A DNA stretch of 64,000 nucleotides from Apoderus coryli (taxonomy: Eukaryota; Arthropoda; Insecta; Coleoptera; Attelabidae), in contig OU452198.1 in NCBI GenBank assembly GCA_911728435.2, positions 30,905,902-30,969,901 of the forward strand, given 5' to 3'. How positions within the stretch are numbered: position 1 is the stretch's first letter; each line of letters opens with the position of its first letter. A program made the translations under genes and the position numbers. Under the pieces are notes generated by a model. The model saw nothing but the letters and a program-made list of their open reading frames with translations. It made no database searches and was not told where the DNA came from. This document shows positions 12,208 to 23,409 of the stretch, in pieces.

Positions 12208-13856
12208 TATATATATACAGGGTACGCCAAAGTCGATGGCCTATTATTATTCTTTGAACACATTTTTGCCAGTGCGCTGTTGCCAGATCATGTGCTACTG
12301 AACCCAACTTTGAAATTTCAAATGAATCACCCTATTTATTATTGGATATTCGGATTCTACGTGTGATTCTGAGCATACCGATTTGTTGTTTGAGATTTTG
12401 ACATATGAATTAAGTGCAATTTTTTTCGCGAAAAACAGCATTTTCAAAAAATGCGATAATTTTCTGGCCAGTAATGACAAAAAGCTGCAATTCTTACAGC
12501 AGCTTCCTAAAACACAATTGTATAAATTTTGACGCACATCCCATTTATACAGGATGTAAAAAAAGTAAGTTAGACTCCGACACAAAAAAAAATGCAAAAG
12601 CCGATTTTTTTTTTAAATGGAACACCCTGCATTATACGATATGTGACACGAGCTATAGTTTGAGTTTCGCTGATGGTATGTGGAATCCATCAGGAACATA
12701 TTTTATGCACAAATATGTCTATATGACAGCAGGTCACATGACGATCTAGTTCTATCATTTTACGATGTTTTTTAGAATCCCAACAGAATTTGGCCGACCC
12801 CCACGTGACGACGAACGAAAACGAAATTCTGCACTGTCCCTATACAGGGTGGCTCGAATTCGACCTTCATCAATGGGATCTCGAAAACCAAAAAAGATAC
12901 AAGATCGGTTATGAGATTGCAATTACCGGAGATATTCCTGGCACCATTTACGAACGAATTTTAAAATAAATTGCACAAAATATTTGTTTGTTGAACTAGT
13001 CTGTTATAAGTAAAAATTCATAGCTGCCCTAAGTAAATTTGTTACAAAATTGGTAGAAATGCAGGGTCGTATCGGAAAATTTCCTGTTGTTGGTCATAAA
13101 AAGCACGAAACGTCGTAATAAACATAATTTGTTATAGATTCCTGGTTTCGTAATAAAAATACTTTCAAATTCGAATATTTAAAAAATCCCGATGGTAGCC
13201 AGTCGGAAAAGTAGATTTTTGATTTATGTATTTTTTATTTATACTTAGTCTACCACTGACACCCACTATTAATAAACAAATAATGGAATATTCTGACATT
13301 CGCCAAATATAACCAGTCTCATATTGACAGTTATTTTAACTGAAATACCCATTATACTATAATACATACGTAAGTACGGTCTTATTGTTATTTCACAGCG
13401 ATGAAAAAACTCTCCAAATAAATATTGTAGAGATTTAAGTGCTCTATCATTTGATATGTAACATCGGTATTTTCTATTAACAACGAAAAAAATATGATTT
13501 TTTTAAAACTTTGACAGGCCGCCATTCTGAAATTAGCTCTCCGATTTCAATCGCCAACGAACTCACGCGATTCCATGACCTAGCCGATTTTTTAACCAAA
13601 TTTTGTTTCGATTGGTCAAAAAATGCGGCCTAGAACGTGACGCAAAGTTTCTATATCCCATATATATATATATATATATAGATATATAAACTTTTGAACT
13701 GAGGTCATTTTTAGGATCCAGGGGTCATAAAATGAAGTACTGCATAAAAATTTTTCAAAATTTCGGTTGTGTCGATCTCCTGAATAGTTAGATTTTTTTT
13801 AAAAATCTACTAAAAACAGGTCCGTATGTAAATAACTCAAATATGAAACGCAATTT
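12208..13856. other. Mosaic of Tc1-like repeat ends, no gene
   Basis: TACAGGGTACGCC (about 12219), TACAGGATGTAAA (about 12548), GGAACACCCTGCA (about 12619) and TACAGGGTGGCTC (about 12843) look like termini of several short Tc1-like MITEs packed together. The rest is AT-rich and non-coding. A short (TA)n run lies at 13660-13690. Confidence 0.5.
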
Positions 13857-14506
13857 ATTTTTTCTACGACTGTCTTTAAATGCCTTTATTATATGTTCAA
13901 TCATGATTTGAAAATGTAGTACATTGTAATGTTGTTTTTCATTTACCCGTGCGTAATAATATTTTTCTACGACTGTCTTTAAATACCTTTATTATATGTT
14001 CAATCATGATTTGACAATGTAGTACATTGTAATGCTGTTTATCATTTACCCGTGCGTAATAATATTTCCCACTAGTTGCCTAGCAACTACAGTGGGAAAT
14101 ATTATTACGCACGGATAAAATTTCCTGGTAATGACAAAAGTAGCGGCGGGCACTATAGCAACGCCGAAAATACTCGTACAAACATCAAATTGACAGTTTT
14201 GGTATTTATAATTAATAATAATTATAATTAAGTATTTCGCTAATTTCAAAACACATAAACCGTGATAGTGAATATAGTTTAACACCACCTAGTCAATTTA
14301 ATACTTCTAATTTACCGTATTTGGGCTTATACGCTAACAAGGGTAAGTTTCGAAAAACAAATATTTTCCTAAAAATTATGTTAAATTTATTCAAAAGCAT
14401 TAAAACAGTCGTAGAAAAAGTATAGTGTGAAACTCACATGAAATGACCATTTCCTACTCGTATGATTTGCAAACGATCATACTCGTAGGAAATATATGTC
14501 ATTTCG
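13857..14506. repeat. Tandem 105-base repeats and MITE-like copy with TTTTTCTACGACTG termini
   Basis: Two consecutive units (13857-13961 and 13962-14066) each start TTTTTCTACGACTGTC and end at GTGCGTAATAAT. The second start pairs with CAGTCGTAGAAAAA at 14406-14419 to bound a 458-base MITE-like copy. A hairpin (TTTCCTACTCGTATGATTTGC and its inverse, 14441-14506) lies outside the right terminus, as in the copies at 727 and 16213. Confidence 0.6.
14051..14113. repeat. 63-base near-perfect hairpin
   Basis: A perfect 23-base inverted repeat (14051-14073 with 14091-14113) encloses a second perfect 6-base stem (AGTTGC / GCAACT, 14074-14079 with 14083-14088). Only the CTA tip and two bases (14089-14090) stay unpaired. 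It lies inside the MITE-like copy at 13962-14419. Confidence 0.85.
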
Positions 14507-14639
14507 CGCATCTTTTGGTCGTCTGGGGATAAGAGTCTTCGATAATCATAACATCGATGTTCAAACTAAGAGTGTGTATAATGCTATTATAGTTCCTACC
14601 CTTACGTATAGTAAGTAAGGAAGTAATTGATTTATTTAG

Positions 14640-17150
14640 TAATTCATACTATTACATTACATTTATTATAACATCTAGTTATACCTAACTAGTAAATTTA
14701 GAGTTAAATTGGAAAACAATAAAAAAAATAATTGATGTCTACAATACACACATAGCACTATTCTTATTGAAATTCATAAAAATAAAATAAAATTAGAGCC
14801 ATTTGAATTGACAAATTATTAAATGTTTCTTTCAGAGTACGATTTATCACTTTAATCAAAATATTAACATTTGGACTATTTTTTACATTTGCTGGTAATG
14901 TGTTGTACATTCGAATTCCATCATAAAACAAAGTTTTGATAAAAATTCTCTACTGTTAAATTCTATATTATATAAAGTATTTGTTCTTAAGTTTCGGTCA
15001 TGCATGTCCCCACGCTTAGTCAAAAATTGTTGCAAATAGGCGGGAGTTTTATTATGAATTATTTTATACATTAATATAAGATTAGAACGCTCAACACACT
15101 GTTCTACAGACAACTATTTCAAGGTATTCAGCATACATTTGACTGGGGTATAAATATTACAATTCAATAGAATCCTCATTGCTTTATTGTGCAAAATCTG
15201 TAACCGATTTATATCTTGTTTTCTACATGAAATTAATATTGACTGGCAATAATTAAAGTGTGACAGCACTATTGTATTATATAAAACTTTTTTAGTCCAG
15301 TCGGATAGATAAAATGATATTATTCGCATAAAACCTATTTTTTTACCAATTTTCTTACAGATTTTAGCGACATGTACATTAAAGTTCAATTGTGAATCCA
15401 AGGTGACACCCAATTCCATGTCAGGCACTCTATTAATTTTCACATTATTTATTTTAATTTCAAAATTTGAGTTAATGTGCCTTTTACAATTAGCTGCGGT
15501 GCCAAATACCATATATTTGGTCTTGTCATAATTCAATTTAAGTTTGTTTCCGCATAACCAATTCTCAAACAAGTTAACCTCGTCGTTTAGAATATCCACA
15601 GTTTCCCTAAAATCGGTACCAGACATAGAAACGAGGGTATCGTCTGCAAACAGACTGACATATGATTTTTTTTACATCATTTATGTACACTAAGAACAAT
15701 AAAGGACCTAACACACTACCTTGAGGAACCCCATAAGGAGTTATTTACTCTAGTTTTATGATATCTATTCTCTAAATAATTTTGAAGCAATTCTAAATCT
15801 TTCTCTTTAATACCATATGCACTTACTTTTTTTATTAATAAATCACAATCAATCGTTTCCAAAGCCCTCTGTAAATCAACAAAAACACTTATCACTATTT
15901 TATTTTCGATGATCTTTTTCCTCCATACGCCGCACACAAATTGTAAAGGAGTTTCGCAGGAATGTTTACTGCGGAAACCAGATTGACCGTCGAAAAATAT
16001 ATTATTCTTTTCAATAAAATCCTGCAGTTGATCTCGTATCACAACTTCAATAACTTTGTCAATAACTGGTAACATATTGATCGGTCTAAATTGTCCAGGA
16101 GTTGTAGGTGACGTTACTTTTGGAATTGGAATAATTAAACTTGTTTTTAACGCGAAAGGCACTTGACCCGTTCTAATGGTAGTATTAATCATGTTTAACA
16201 ACGCATAACCAGTTACAGAATAGTATATTCTGTAACAAGTGAGGAATGTGGCATATTCTGAACGAGTGGAAATTTGTCACCCGAGCCGACCGGCAAGGGT
16301 GACGGTCCACGAGTTCAGAATAGCTGATTCCTCACGTGTTACAGACTATACTTTTTCTACGACTGCAACTTAATTCTCTAATCTCAGGAGGGGTACAAAT
16401 TATAGCGCTTCTTCGTTAGACATTATATTGAAAAAGTTCTATAACAATTTATATAGGTAGGTACTTTTAAAACTTCAACACCAAGATTATATAATTAATA
16501 ACTTACCTCAATGTGTATAAGTTGATATCTGATAAATAATATAAATAAAGAATTACACATAAGAGACTTTCAAATAATGACATATATGTCAAACAAATTC
16601 CACAATTTGTCGTTCTGTCAAAACTTAAATGTAAACACTTAAAAAAATTTCAATAAGATATTCAATAAGTTATTGTAACAGTTGTTATATAGATTTTAAA
16701 TATATCTGACTCATTTCTAGAGATACGAATATTTATTAATTACGCTAAAACACCGCTGTGTAATTATACATTCCGCTAAAGTTATAGGCAACCCTTAATA
16801 CGTCATTCTGTAACACTATTACGGAATGTTCAATATTCTGTAACAGTTATTGACATCAGAATATCTATATTCTAAAACAGTCGTCGAAAAAAAATATTCT
16901 GTAATACCCGAACACTAAGGCATAAATCATTTGTATTTTTTTGTTTTAAATTATTTACCATTTTTTGTAATTTATTAATACCAATCTCACAAAATTTTAT
17001 CATATAAACATTTTCACCACATACAATATCCGGAACTAGACGTACTTCGATGTTATTCCTAATATCTTCAATGCTTTTCCTATAATACCAACTAAAATTG
17101 TCTTCCGGTGACAAAGATGGATTATTATATAGCTGTGAGTCTTGAATCAC
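14640..17150 (-). pseudogene. Jockey/CR1-like non-LTR retrotransposon, interrupted
   Basis: Minus-strand pieces run in order: 17150-16905 (linker, ending KQKNTNDLCLS), 16205-15716 (fingers and palm: LIIPIPKV, GQFRPINMLPV, QSGFRSKHSCETPLQF, VFVDLQRALETID), 15715-15114 ([13 protein letters not shown], then in a shifted frame [12 protein letters not shown] with an intact FADD box, then KLKLNYDKTKYMVFG and FNYCQSI) and 15113-14883 (C-terminus). It is broken by frameshifts and by a 692-base MITE at 16213-16904. In its palm the usual aromatic-D motif reads RALETID, where most relatives have RAFDTID. Confidence 0.8.
16213..16904. mobile_element. 692-base MITE with TTACAGAATA termini inside a LINE
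   Basis: The ends TTACAGAATA (16213-16222) and TATTCTGTAA (16895-16904) are inverted copies. Inside lie a strong imperfect hairpin (16222-16345, GTGAGGAAT / ATTCCTCAC arms) and the TTTTTCTACGACTG...CAGTCGTCGAAAAA module (16352-16892) shared with the repeats at 727 and 13962. The LINE protein resumes on both sides, which confirms insertion. Flanks TAACCAG and TACCCG are at best an imperfect duplication, so the superfamily is open. Confidence 0.7.
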
Positions 17151-17487
17151 TTAACGGAGGCAATTCAAAACCCCCGACAAGTGCCATCAACGATGTCTTA
17201 GAAGAATTATTGGAATTAAATGGCAGGACCGACGAACAAACATCAGCGTTCGGGAGAAACCTGAAACAACTAGCAGTGAGGAGATGATTGTTAGGCACCA
17301 GCTGCGATTGACTGGCCACGTAATCCGCATGCCAACGGAACGCCTTCCAAAGAGAATCGTTTATTCACAGCTTAAGGTCGGCTCACGAAATCAGGGAGGC
17401 GAGCAAAAGTGGTACAAGGATGTTCTTAAAATCTGCGGCTCGAGGATCGGTCTGTTCAGCCATCCAGATATCCCTGAGTTGGAATAA

Positions 17488-18489
17488 TTCATACTCGTTA
17501 GCGAGTGAATGCTGATGATGATGACTTAGTTCGGCTCAGAGTCGAATTGTATATCTCCAGGCCACAATTCACATTCTGTACATCACTTATAGATACAAAA
17601 GTTGTAACAGTGCGAAACAATACATCAATTATTTTTAAACCTACGAGATGATTTTAATCTCATATACAGTCTATATATTTCATGATGAAATAAATCACAA
17701 AATCCAATTTCATCTAATGCATACGTAATCTATAATAGTAGCAGAAAACAGTTCCTTTTTATTTATGTTATGGTATTCTTGCAAAGAATACAGACACAAT
17801 CTACATTTAACTGAATTATTGTTACGTGAACACGTAACATCTTTTGATTGAACATCTTTTAGAAAGTAAAAGTTGGTACATCTTATTATACTGTGTGGAG
17901 GATTTAATGTTTTTATGCCTTTGACATTTTCTGTTTGGATTGGAATGGAATGTTAACATAGATTTGAAAGGTCGCGAAGGTATTTTACATTGTATTCGCT
18001 TTGAAGAAGAATAATAAATAATTAATGCTTTGTTAATAAATGTAATATTTTGTTGTTGCATTTCCTTTCAGTGTGAACGAACCAATAAAATATAGAGGGT
18101 GTCTCATTATAAGAAAAAGAGAATAAAACTATAAAATGTGTTTTTGTAAATACACTTAAAAAAATTGTTGGCCTCGAGGCGCGCATATTTAAGTGTAAAA
18201 GTAATATTTCTCGTAAGACTCTTGGAACAAGCTATATTTCCGAATAATTTAATTAATTATAAAAATAATTTTCTATTTAAATTATTTCATATTTCGAATA
18301 AGATTAGATTTTTTTTATTTTGACCCCTTTTCCACTATTTACCAACGCCTATGTAAGCAAGTTTTTTATGATACATTTTCTAGGTTATATTCTATCAAAG
18401 CTATAAATTATATGAAATAAAATGTATCAACTCCACAATGTATAATTAATAATTGTTTCCAATTTCTTATTGTTGATCTAGTCAGCGTA
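17488..18489. other. No gene; contains a single copy of the 63-kb satellite motif
   Basis: The stretch 18300-18420 (TTTTGACCCCTTTTCC, then CTATTTACCAACGCC, then CTATCAAAGCTATAAA) matches the degenerate tandem repeat at 62940-64000. The part before it (about 18150, CTCGAGGCGCGCATATTTAA) also matches sequence just before that array at 62955. Nothing else was recognised. Confidence 0.5.
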
Positions 18490-19147
18490 AATATAAGAGA
18501 CAGTATAACCACTATCGTCGGTATCCTTTGTGAACCTTTACAGAGAGATGCCGCGTATTGGGACATGCAACAATACAACATAGCCGAGAAAGCGAAATAC
18601 GGGGGCACGCATGTTTAAAAATTATTCTTATGAGGGCGGTAAAAATATAATTGTATATTCTTAAATTAAATCCATTGGTACATAAAAGCTTTTTTTTAAT
18701 TATTTCTTGAAGTAATTCATATAAGAGAGGAGTTGTATGTATAATATACAAATAAAACAACGTCTACTCCACTAAATTACTCATATACATGTTCACATTT
18801 AAATTGAGGTGCCAGACAAGTTATGTATAACATTATTTATAATAACGTCGTTCAATCTGTTCTCCATTTTATAGTGAAATTCTGAATTTCAAAATCTTTC
18901 CATAGAACCAAACAATAATTATGATATACAAAAAGAAATTTTATAAGAAAACAGACTAAACCTTTGTAATATTTAGATAACACATATGTATACTCCGTGG
19001 CTCTTAATGGTCATATGTAATAAAATGTTTCAATTTTTTTAACGATTTTATGTTTCAATAGTTTCCACAGATTGTTTGTATGGATGTTTAAATAACCAAT
19101 GCCATAATATTTGACTTGTAACATGACTACGTGATTATGTACCCGAG

Positions 19148-19170
19148 GCCACTGATGATGGAAACTTAAC
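19148..19170 (+). pseudogene. Truncated hammerhead ribozyme remnant
   Basis: GCCA-CTGATGA-TGGAAACTTA matches the 5' half of the ribozyme at 19616. The 17 or so bases containing the second half of stem II, GAAAC and GTC are deleted, leaving the stem I partner TGGC directly after. It is not expected to cleave. Confidence 0.6.
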
Positions 19171-19201
19171 TGGCATCTGAATTTAAATTTGAACATATAT
19201 A

Positions 19202-19345
19202 TGATTTTTCTTGAAGTAATCCATATCAGAGAGGAGTTGAATGTGTAAGACACAAATAAAACAACGTCTACTCCACCAAACTATTTGTATATTTGTTCGC
19301 AATCAGCTTGCAGCGCCAGACATGTTTCGGAAAACTAAGTTTCCA
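19202..19345 (-). repeat. Left arm of a divergent hammerhead pair
   Basis: An inverted copy of 19612-19745. On the minus strand it contains the second half of the ribozyme (TTTTCCGAAACATGTCTGG) followed by the shared tail GGTGGAGTAGACGTTGTTTT. The CTGATGA half has been replaced by unrelated bases (CGACAAATGG), so this arm is a half ribozyme. It faces away from the intact copy at 19616. Confidence 0.7.
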
Positions 19346-19615
19346 TTTGTCGAAAGTTTTAGATTGCAAAATATTAGACAAAATAATAATGATATACAAA
19401 AAGAAACGCTAGATAGAAAAATGACTGAATTTTTATAATATTTTGACCACGCAAATGGTTTCTCATTTTCCATAAGAATATTTTTTTTTTATTTGAATTT
19501 TATAACATTTTATTGCACTAACTTCCACTAATTGTTTGTATATAGACGTTTAAATAATCCATGCCATACTGTGTTTGACTTATACTTAACATGACTGCGT
19601 AACTATGTATACTAA

Positions 19616-19657
19616 GCCACTGATGATGGAAACTTAGTTTTCCGAAACATGTCTGGC
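19616..19657 (+). ncRNA. Hammerhead ribozyme, minimal stem III type
   Basis: The core CTGATGA (19620-19626) is followed by one extra T, stem II GGAAA...TTTCC, then GAAAC (19644-19648), a two-base AT loop and the cleavage triplet GTC (19651-19653). Stem I pairs GCCA with TGGC across the cleavage site. Stem III is only two base pairs (A-U and C-G), as in metazoan type I hammerheads, which often need dimers for full activity. The extra T between the core and stem II recurs in the related copies. Downstream comes the shared tail GGTGGAGTAGACG. Confidence 0.75.
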
Positions 19658-20571
19658 GCTGCAAGCTGATTGCGAACAAATATATAAATAGTTTGGTGGA
19701 GTAGACGTTGTTTTATTTGTATATTATACGTTTTTTTATTTCTTTTACACAAAATCACCGATGTTTGATTTTTGACAAACTACTAGCTATTAAAATGTAA
19801 CAAAGATATAAAACAGAAAAATAAATGGAAAAAGTACAAAATTACATGTACTTAACTAAATAAGTATTTAATAAATTAAAACGAAGGTTTGAAACACAAT
19901 ATTTTAGCACATAAAAAATAGAAAAGATATTTTGTAATATATATTTTAGCTTCTTAGATCAAAATTAAAATAGTTTGATTAGTGTTTCTTATACTAATTC
20001 AGTATAGAAATTGGAGTTGTTCGTTTTATGGCATGGTGGTAAATTTAAAACTCTGTAATCGAAGCGCGTTCCTTGTTGAATCAGCAAGACCACAAAAAAT
20101 ATGGACTGCTTTGATTCAGGATAAAATGTATTAATTATCGCTTTTACGACAGACTATATGAAAATAGTCCATTAATAAAACTTTCATCTAGGTTATAACA
20201 AAATTATTTTTGCATCAATACCCTTTTCTCATCAAAGATCAACAAAAGCTATTTTCAGTGAGGAATTAATAATAAAACCCAGTAGATTTGATTCTTCTTA
20301 TTTATTTTCAAGTGAAGTGATCTATAAACAGACAAGAATTAATATCTTTGTAAGGTGTCATTTCGGACGATTTTTTTAAAATTAAATATAAAATTGGGAT
20401 TATATATTCGCCTAATAAAAAAAATTATATGAACTGACACCCAAGAGACTGGGATAACTGAGTATTCTGAAGTGATGTACCTAAAAATACACAATACCTA
20501 CTTATAATATTTTATCCTACAGAAAATAATTAATTACTGTATCAATGAGTTTATTTTTCACATTACAGAAC

Positions 20572-20583
20572 TTTGAGTCAAAC
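20572..20583 (+). repeat. 12-base direct repeat flanking the array, left copy
   Basis: TTTGAGTCAAAC occurs here and at 24614-24625, immediately outside the two ends of the 525-base hammerhead array. It behaves as a target-site duplication. At the right side the first three T overlap the repeat's own end, so the exact border is uncertain by three bases. Confidence 0.75.
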
Positions 20584-20705
20584 ATGAAAATAATTTCGTG
20601 GCAAAGCGGACTAAAATGTTGGCTTTACCTACACAAGGAATTTTGTTTAATTTAGCAGGGCCCCAGTCTAATTCGATAGAAACCAGACCGAGGCATGGGT
20701 CGACA

Positions 20706-20753
20706 GGTACTGACGAATTCGTTTCGCTCTTGTTATGAGCTCGTCAGAGCACC
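20706..20753 (-). ncRNA. Type I hammerhead ribozyme (array unit, left arm 1)
   Basis: All eight full-length copies share this sequence. Stem I is GGTGCT with AGTACC, extended by CGAC/GTCG and GGG/CCC beyond small internal loops. The core is CTGACGA. Stem II is GCTC/GAGC with a seven-base ATAACAA loop. Then comes GAA, and stem III ACGA/TCGT closed by a two-base loop. Cleavage is expected after GTC. Every invariant core base of the hammerhead family (CUGANGA, GAA, A15.1-U16.1, NUH) is present. Stems II and III are closed, so stem I is the open helix, making it type I, as usual in animals. Confidence 0.92.
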
Positions 20754-21230
20754 ATAGTCGCTGCCCATCACAAATATCGGCCTGCATTTAAGCACAATAG
20801 GATACACAACAGTAGACACATGTAAACATATATCATCTACATGTACATAGTAATGCATATCCCATACCATGCAGAGGCCGAACAAACTCAATGTATAGGT
20901 AAAACCAGTCGTATAAATAGAAATAAATATAAATAAAAATAGTATGAACACAAAACGCTAGCAGGAGACCATTTTATCCTTCTGCCAGCATCTCCCAAAT
21001 ATTTGGGTTTCAGCAATGCTCGGACGGTGGTCTCCAAGCGTTCTGCCGTCGATGTTTAATGCCAAATAATGAAAAATTAAGAGGATTTCATGTCCGTAAA
21101 TATAATAAATGAAAATAATTTCGTGGCAAAGCGGACTAAAATGTTGGCTTTACCTACACAAGGAATTTTGTTTAATTTAGCAGGGCCCCAGTCTAATTCG
21201 ATAGAAACCAGACCGAGGCATGGGTCGACA

Positions 21231-21278
21231 GGTACTGACGAATTCGTTTCGCTCTTGTTATGAGCTCGTCAGAGCACC
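21231..21278 (-). ncRNA. Type I hammerhead ribozyme (left arm 2)
   Basis: Identical to the copy at 20706-20753 and 525 bases from it. Cleavage is expected between 21237 and 21236 on the minus strand. Confidence 0.92.
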
Positions 21279-21755
21279 ATAGTCGCTGCCCATCACAAAT
21301 ATCGGCCTGCATTTAAGCACAATAGGATACACAACAGTAGACACATGTAAACATATATCATCTACATGTACATAGTAATGCATATCCCATACCATGCAGA
21401 GGCCGAACAAACTCAATGTATAGGTAAAACCAGTCGTATAAATAGAAATAAATATAAATAAAAATAGTATGAACACAAAACGCTAGCAGGAGACCATTTT
21501 ATCCTTCTGCCAGCATCTCCCAAATATTTGGGTTTCAGCAATGCTCGGACGGTGGTCTCCAAGCGTTCTGCCGTCGATGTTTAATGCCAAATAATGAAAA
21601 ATTAAGAGGATTTCATGTCCGTAAATATAATAAATGAAAATAATTTCGTGGCAAAGCGGACTAAAATGTTGGCTTTACCTACACAAGGAATTTTGTTTAA
21701 TTTAGCAGGGCCCCAGTCTAATTCGATAGAAACCAGACCGAGGCATGGGTCGACA

Positions 21756-21803
21756 GGTACTGACGAATTCGTTTCGCTCTTGTTATGAGCTCGTCAGAGC
21801 ACC
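21756..21803 (-). ncRNA. Type I hammerhead ribozyme (left arm 3)
   Basis: Identical to its neighbours at a 525-base period. A transcript through two units would be cut at each copy to release 525-base monomers (inference from the ribozyme family). Confidence 0.92.
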
Positions 21804-22280
21804 ATAGTCGCTGCCCATCACAAATATCGGCCTGCATTTAAGCACAATAGGATACACAACAGTAGACACATGTAAACATATATCATCTACATGTACATAG
21901 TAATGCATATCCCATACCATGCAGAGGCCGAACAAACTCAATGTATAGGTAAAACCAGTCGTATAAATAGAAATAAATATAAATAAAAATAGTATGAACA
22001 CAAAACGCTAGCAGGAGACCATTTTATCCTTCTGCCAGCATCTCCCAAATATTTGGGTTTCAGCAATGCTCGGACGGTGGTCTCCAAGCGTTCTGCCGTC
22101 GATGTTTAATGCCAAATAATGAAAAATTAAGAGGATTTCATGTCCGTAAATATAATAAATGAAAATAATTTCGTGGCAAAGCGGACTAAAATGTTGGCTT
22201 TACCTACACAAGGAATTTTGTTTAATTTAGCAGGGCCCCAGTCTAATTCGATAGAAACCAGACCGAGGCATGGGTCGACA

Positions 22281-22328
22281 GGTACTGACGAATTCGTTTC
22301 GCTCTTGTTATGAGCTCGTCAGAGCACC
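22281..22328 (-). ncRNA. Type I hammerhead ribozyme (left arm 4)
   Basis: Identical to the other left-arm copies, with the same core and stems. Confidence 0.92.
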
Positions 22329-22805
22329 ATAGTCGCTGCCCATCACAAATATCGGCCTGCATTTAAGCACAATAGGATACACAACAGTAGACACATGTAA
22401 ACATATATCATCTACATGTACATAGTAATGCATATCCCATACCATGCAGAGGCCGAACAAACTCAATGTATAGGTAAAACCAGTCGTATAAATAGAAATA
22501 AATATAAATAAAAATAGTATGAACACAAAACGCTAGCAGGAGACCATTTTATCCTTCTGCCAGCATCTCCCAAATATTTGGGTTTCAGCAATGCTCGGAC
22601 GGTGGTCTCCAAGCGTTCTGCCGTCGATGTTTAATGCCAAATAATGAAAAATTAAGAGGATTTCATGTCCGTAAATATAATAAATGAAAATAATTTCGTG
22701 GCAAAGCGGACTAAAATGTTGGCTTTACCTACACAAGGAATTTTGTTTAATTTAGCAGGGCCCCAGTCTAATTCGATAGAAACCAGACCGAGGCATGGGT
22801 CGACA

Positions 22806-22853
22806 GGTACTGACGAATTCGTTTCGCTCTTGTTATGAGCTCGTCAGAGCACC
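22806..22853 (-). ncRNA. Type I hammerhead ribozyme (left arm 5, next to the inversion)
   Basis: The full ribozyme is present, but only 20 further bases of its unit remain before the inversion at 22873. The opposite arm begins with the 3' strand of a hammerhead (CGTCAGTACC, 22875-22884), so the two strands of the palindrome meet inside or beside ribozyme sequence. Confidence 0.9.
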
Positions 22854-23079
22854 ATAGTCGCTGCCCATCACAATCGTCAGTACCTGTCGACCCATGCCTC
22901 GGTCTGGTTTCTATCGAATTAGACTGGGGCCCTGCTAAATTAAACAAAATTCCTTGTGTAGGTAAAGCCAACATTTTAGTCCGCTTTGCCACGAAATTAT
23001 TTTCATTTATTATATTTACGGACATGAAATCCTCTTAATTTTTCATTATTTGGCATTAAACATCGACGGCAGAACGCTT

Positions 23080-23151
23080 GGAGACCACCGTCCGAGCATT
23101 GCTGAAACCCAAATATTTGGGAGATGCTGGCAGAAGGATAAAATGGTCTCC
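23080..23151 (+). ncRNA. Second structured domain in the 525-base unit
   Basis: Three nested stems line up: GGAGACCA with TGGTCTCC (23080-23087/23144-23151), AGCAT with ATGCT (23095-23099/23124-23128) and CCCAAAT with ATTTGGG (23108-23114/23115-23121, an uninterrupted palindrome needing a small opened loop). The only unit difference noticed (A to G near 23649) turns an A-U pair of the middle stem into a G-U pair, so pairing is kept. The role is unknown. The same domain is present in each full unit on both arms. Confidence 0.55.
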
Positions 23152-23163
23152 TGCTAGCGTTTT

Positions 23164-23382
23164 GTGTTCATACTATTTTTATTTATATTTATTTCTATTT
23201 ATACGACTGGTTTTACCTATACATTGAGTTTGTTCGGCCTCTGCATGGTATGGGATATGCATTACTATGTACATGTAGATGATATATGTTTACATGTGTC
23301 TACTGTTGTGTATCCTATTGTGCTTAAATGCAGGCCGATATTTGTGATGGGCAGCGACTATGGTGCTCTGACGAGCTCATAA
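23164..23382 (+). CDS. 72-codon frame in each array unit, doubtful
   Basis: An identical frame (MFILFLFIFISIYTTGFTYT...) occurs in seven units: 20733, 21258, 21783 and 22308 on the minus strand, and 23164, 23689 and 24214 on the plus strand. The start is hydrophobic enough for a membrane or signal segment, but no known family is recognised. Its last codons overlap the hammerhead, so self-cleavage would separate the stop codon from the message. Conservation here simply reflects array homogeneity. I do not regard it as a demonstrated gene. Confidence 0.15.
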   Translation: MFILFLFIFISIYTTGFTYTLSLFGLCMVWDMHYYVHVDDICLHVSTVVYPIVLKCRPIFVMGSDYGALTSS

Positions 23383-23409
23383 CAAGAGCGAAACGAATTC
23401 GTCAGTACC
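23362..23409 (+). ncRNA. Type I hammerhead ribozyme (right arm 1)
   Basis: The plus-strand copy is identical to the left-arm ones. CTGACGA is at 23368-23374, stem II at 23375-23389, GAAAC at 23390-23394, and GTC at 23401-23403 with cleavage expected before A23404. Confidence 0.92.

Larger units (their letters stand above)
14513..17487 (+). pseudogene. L2/CR1-like LINE C-terminus split by another LINE
   Basis: The first part (14513-14615) reads ASFGRLGIRVFDNHNI ending VPTLTYS. The second (17190-17487) reads HQRCLRRIIGIKWQDRRTN, then RHQLRLTGHVIRMPTERLPK and a lysine-rich tail ending IPELE-stop. In L2/CR1-like elements these two blocks are nearly contiguous, so the intervening 2.6 kb (a minus-strand LINE) is a later insertion. 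The end shows a TGATGATGATGA tail typical of microsatellite-ended LINEs. Everything upstream of the RT thumb is missing. Confidence 0.7.

Noticed and set aside
17500..17530. GCTGATGATGATGACTT as a hammerhead
   Set aside because: It is the microsatellite tail of the LINE at 17190-17487, with no GAAAC and no stems.
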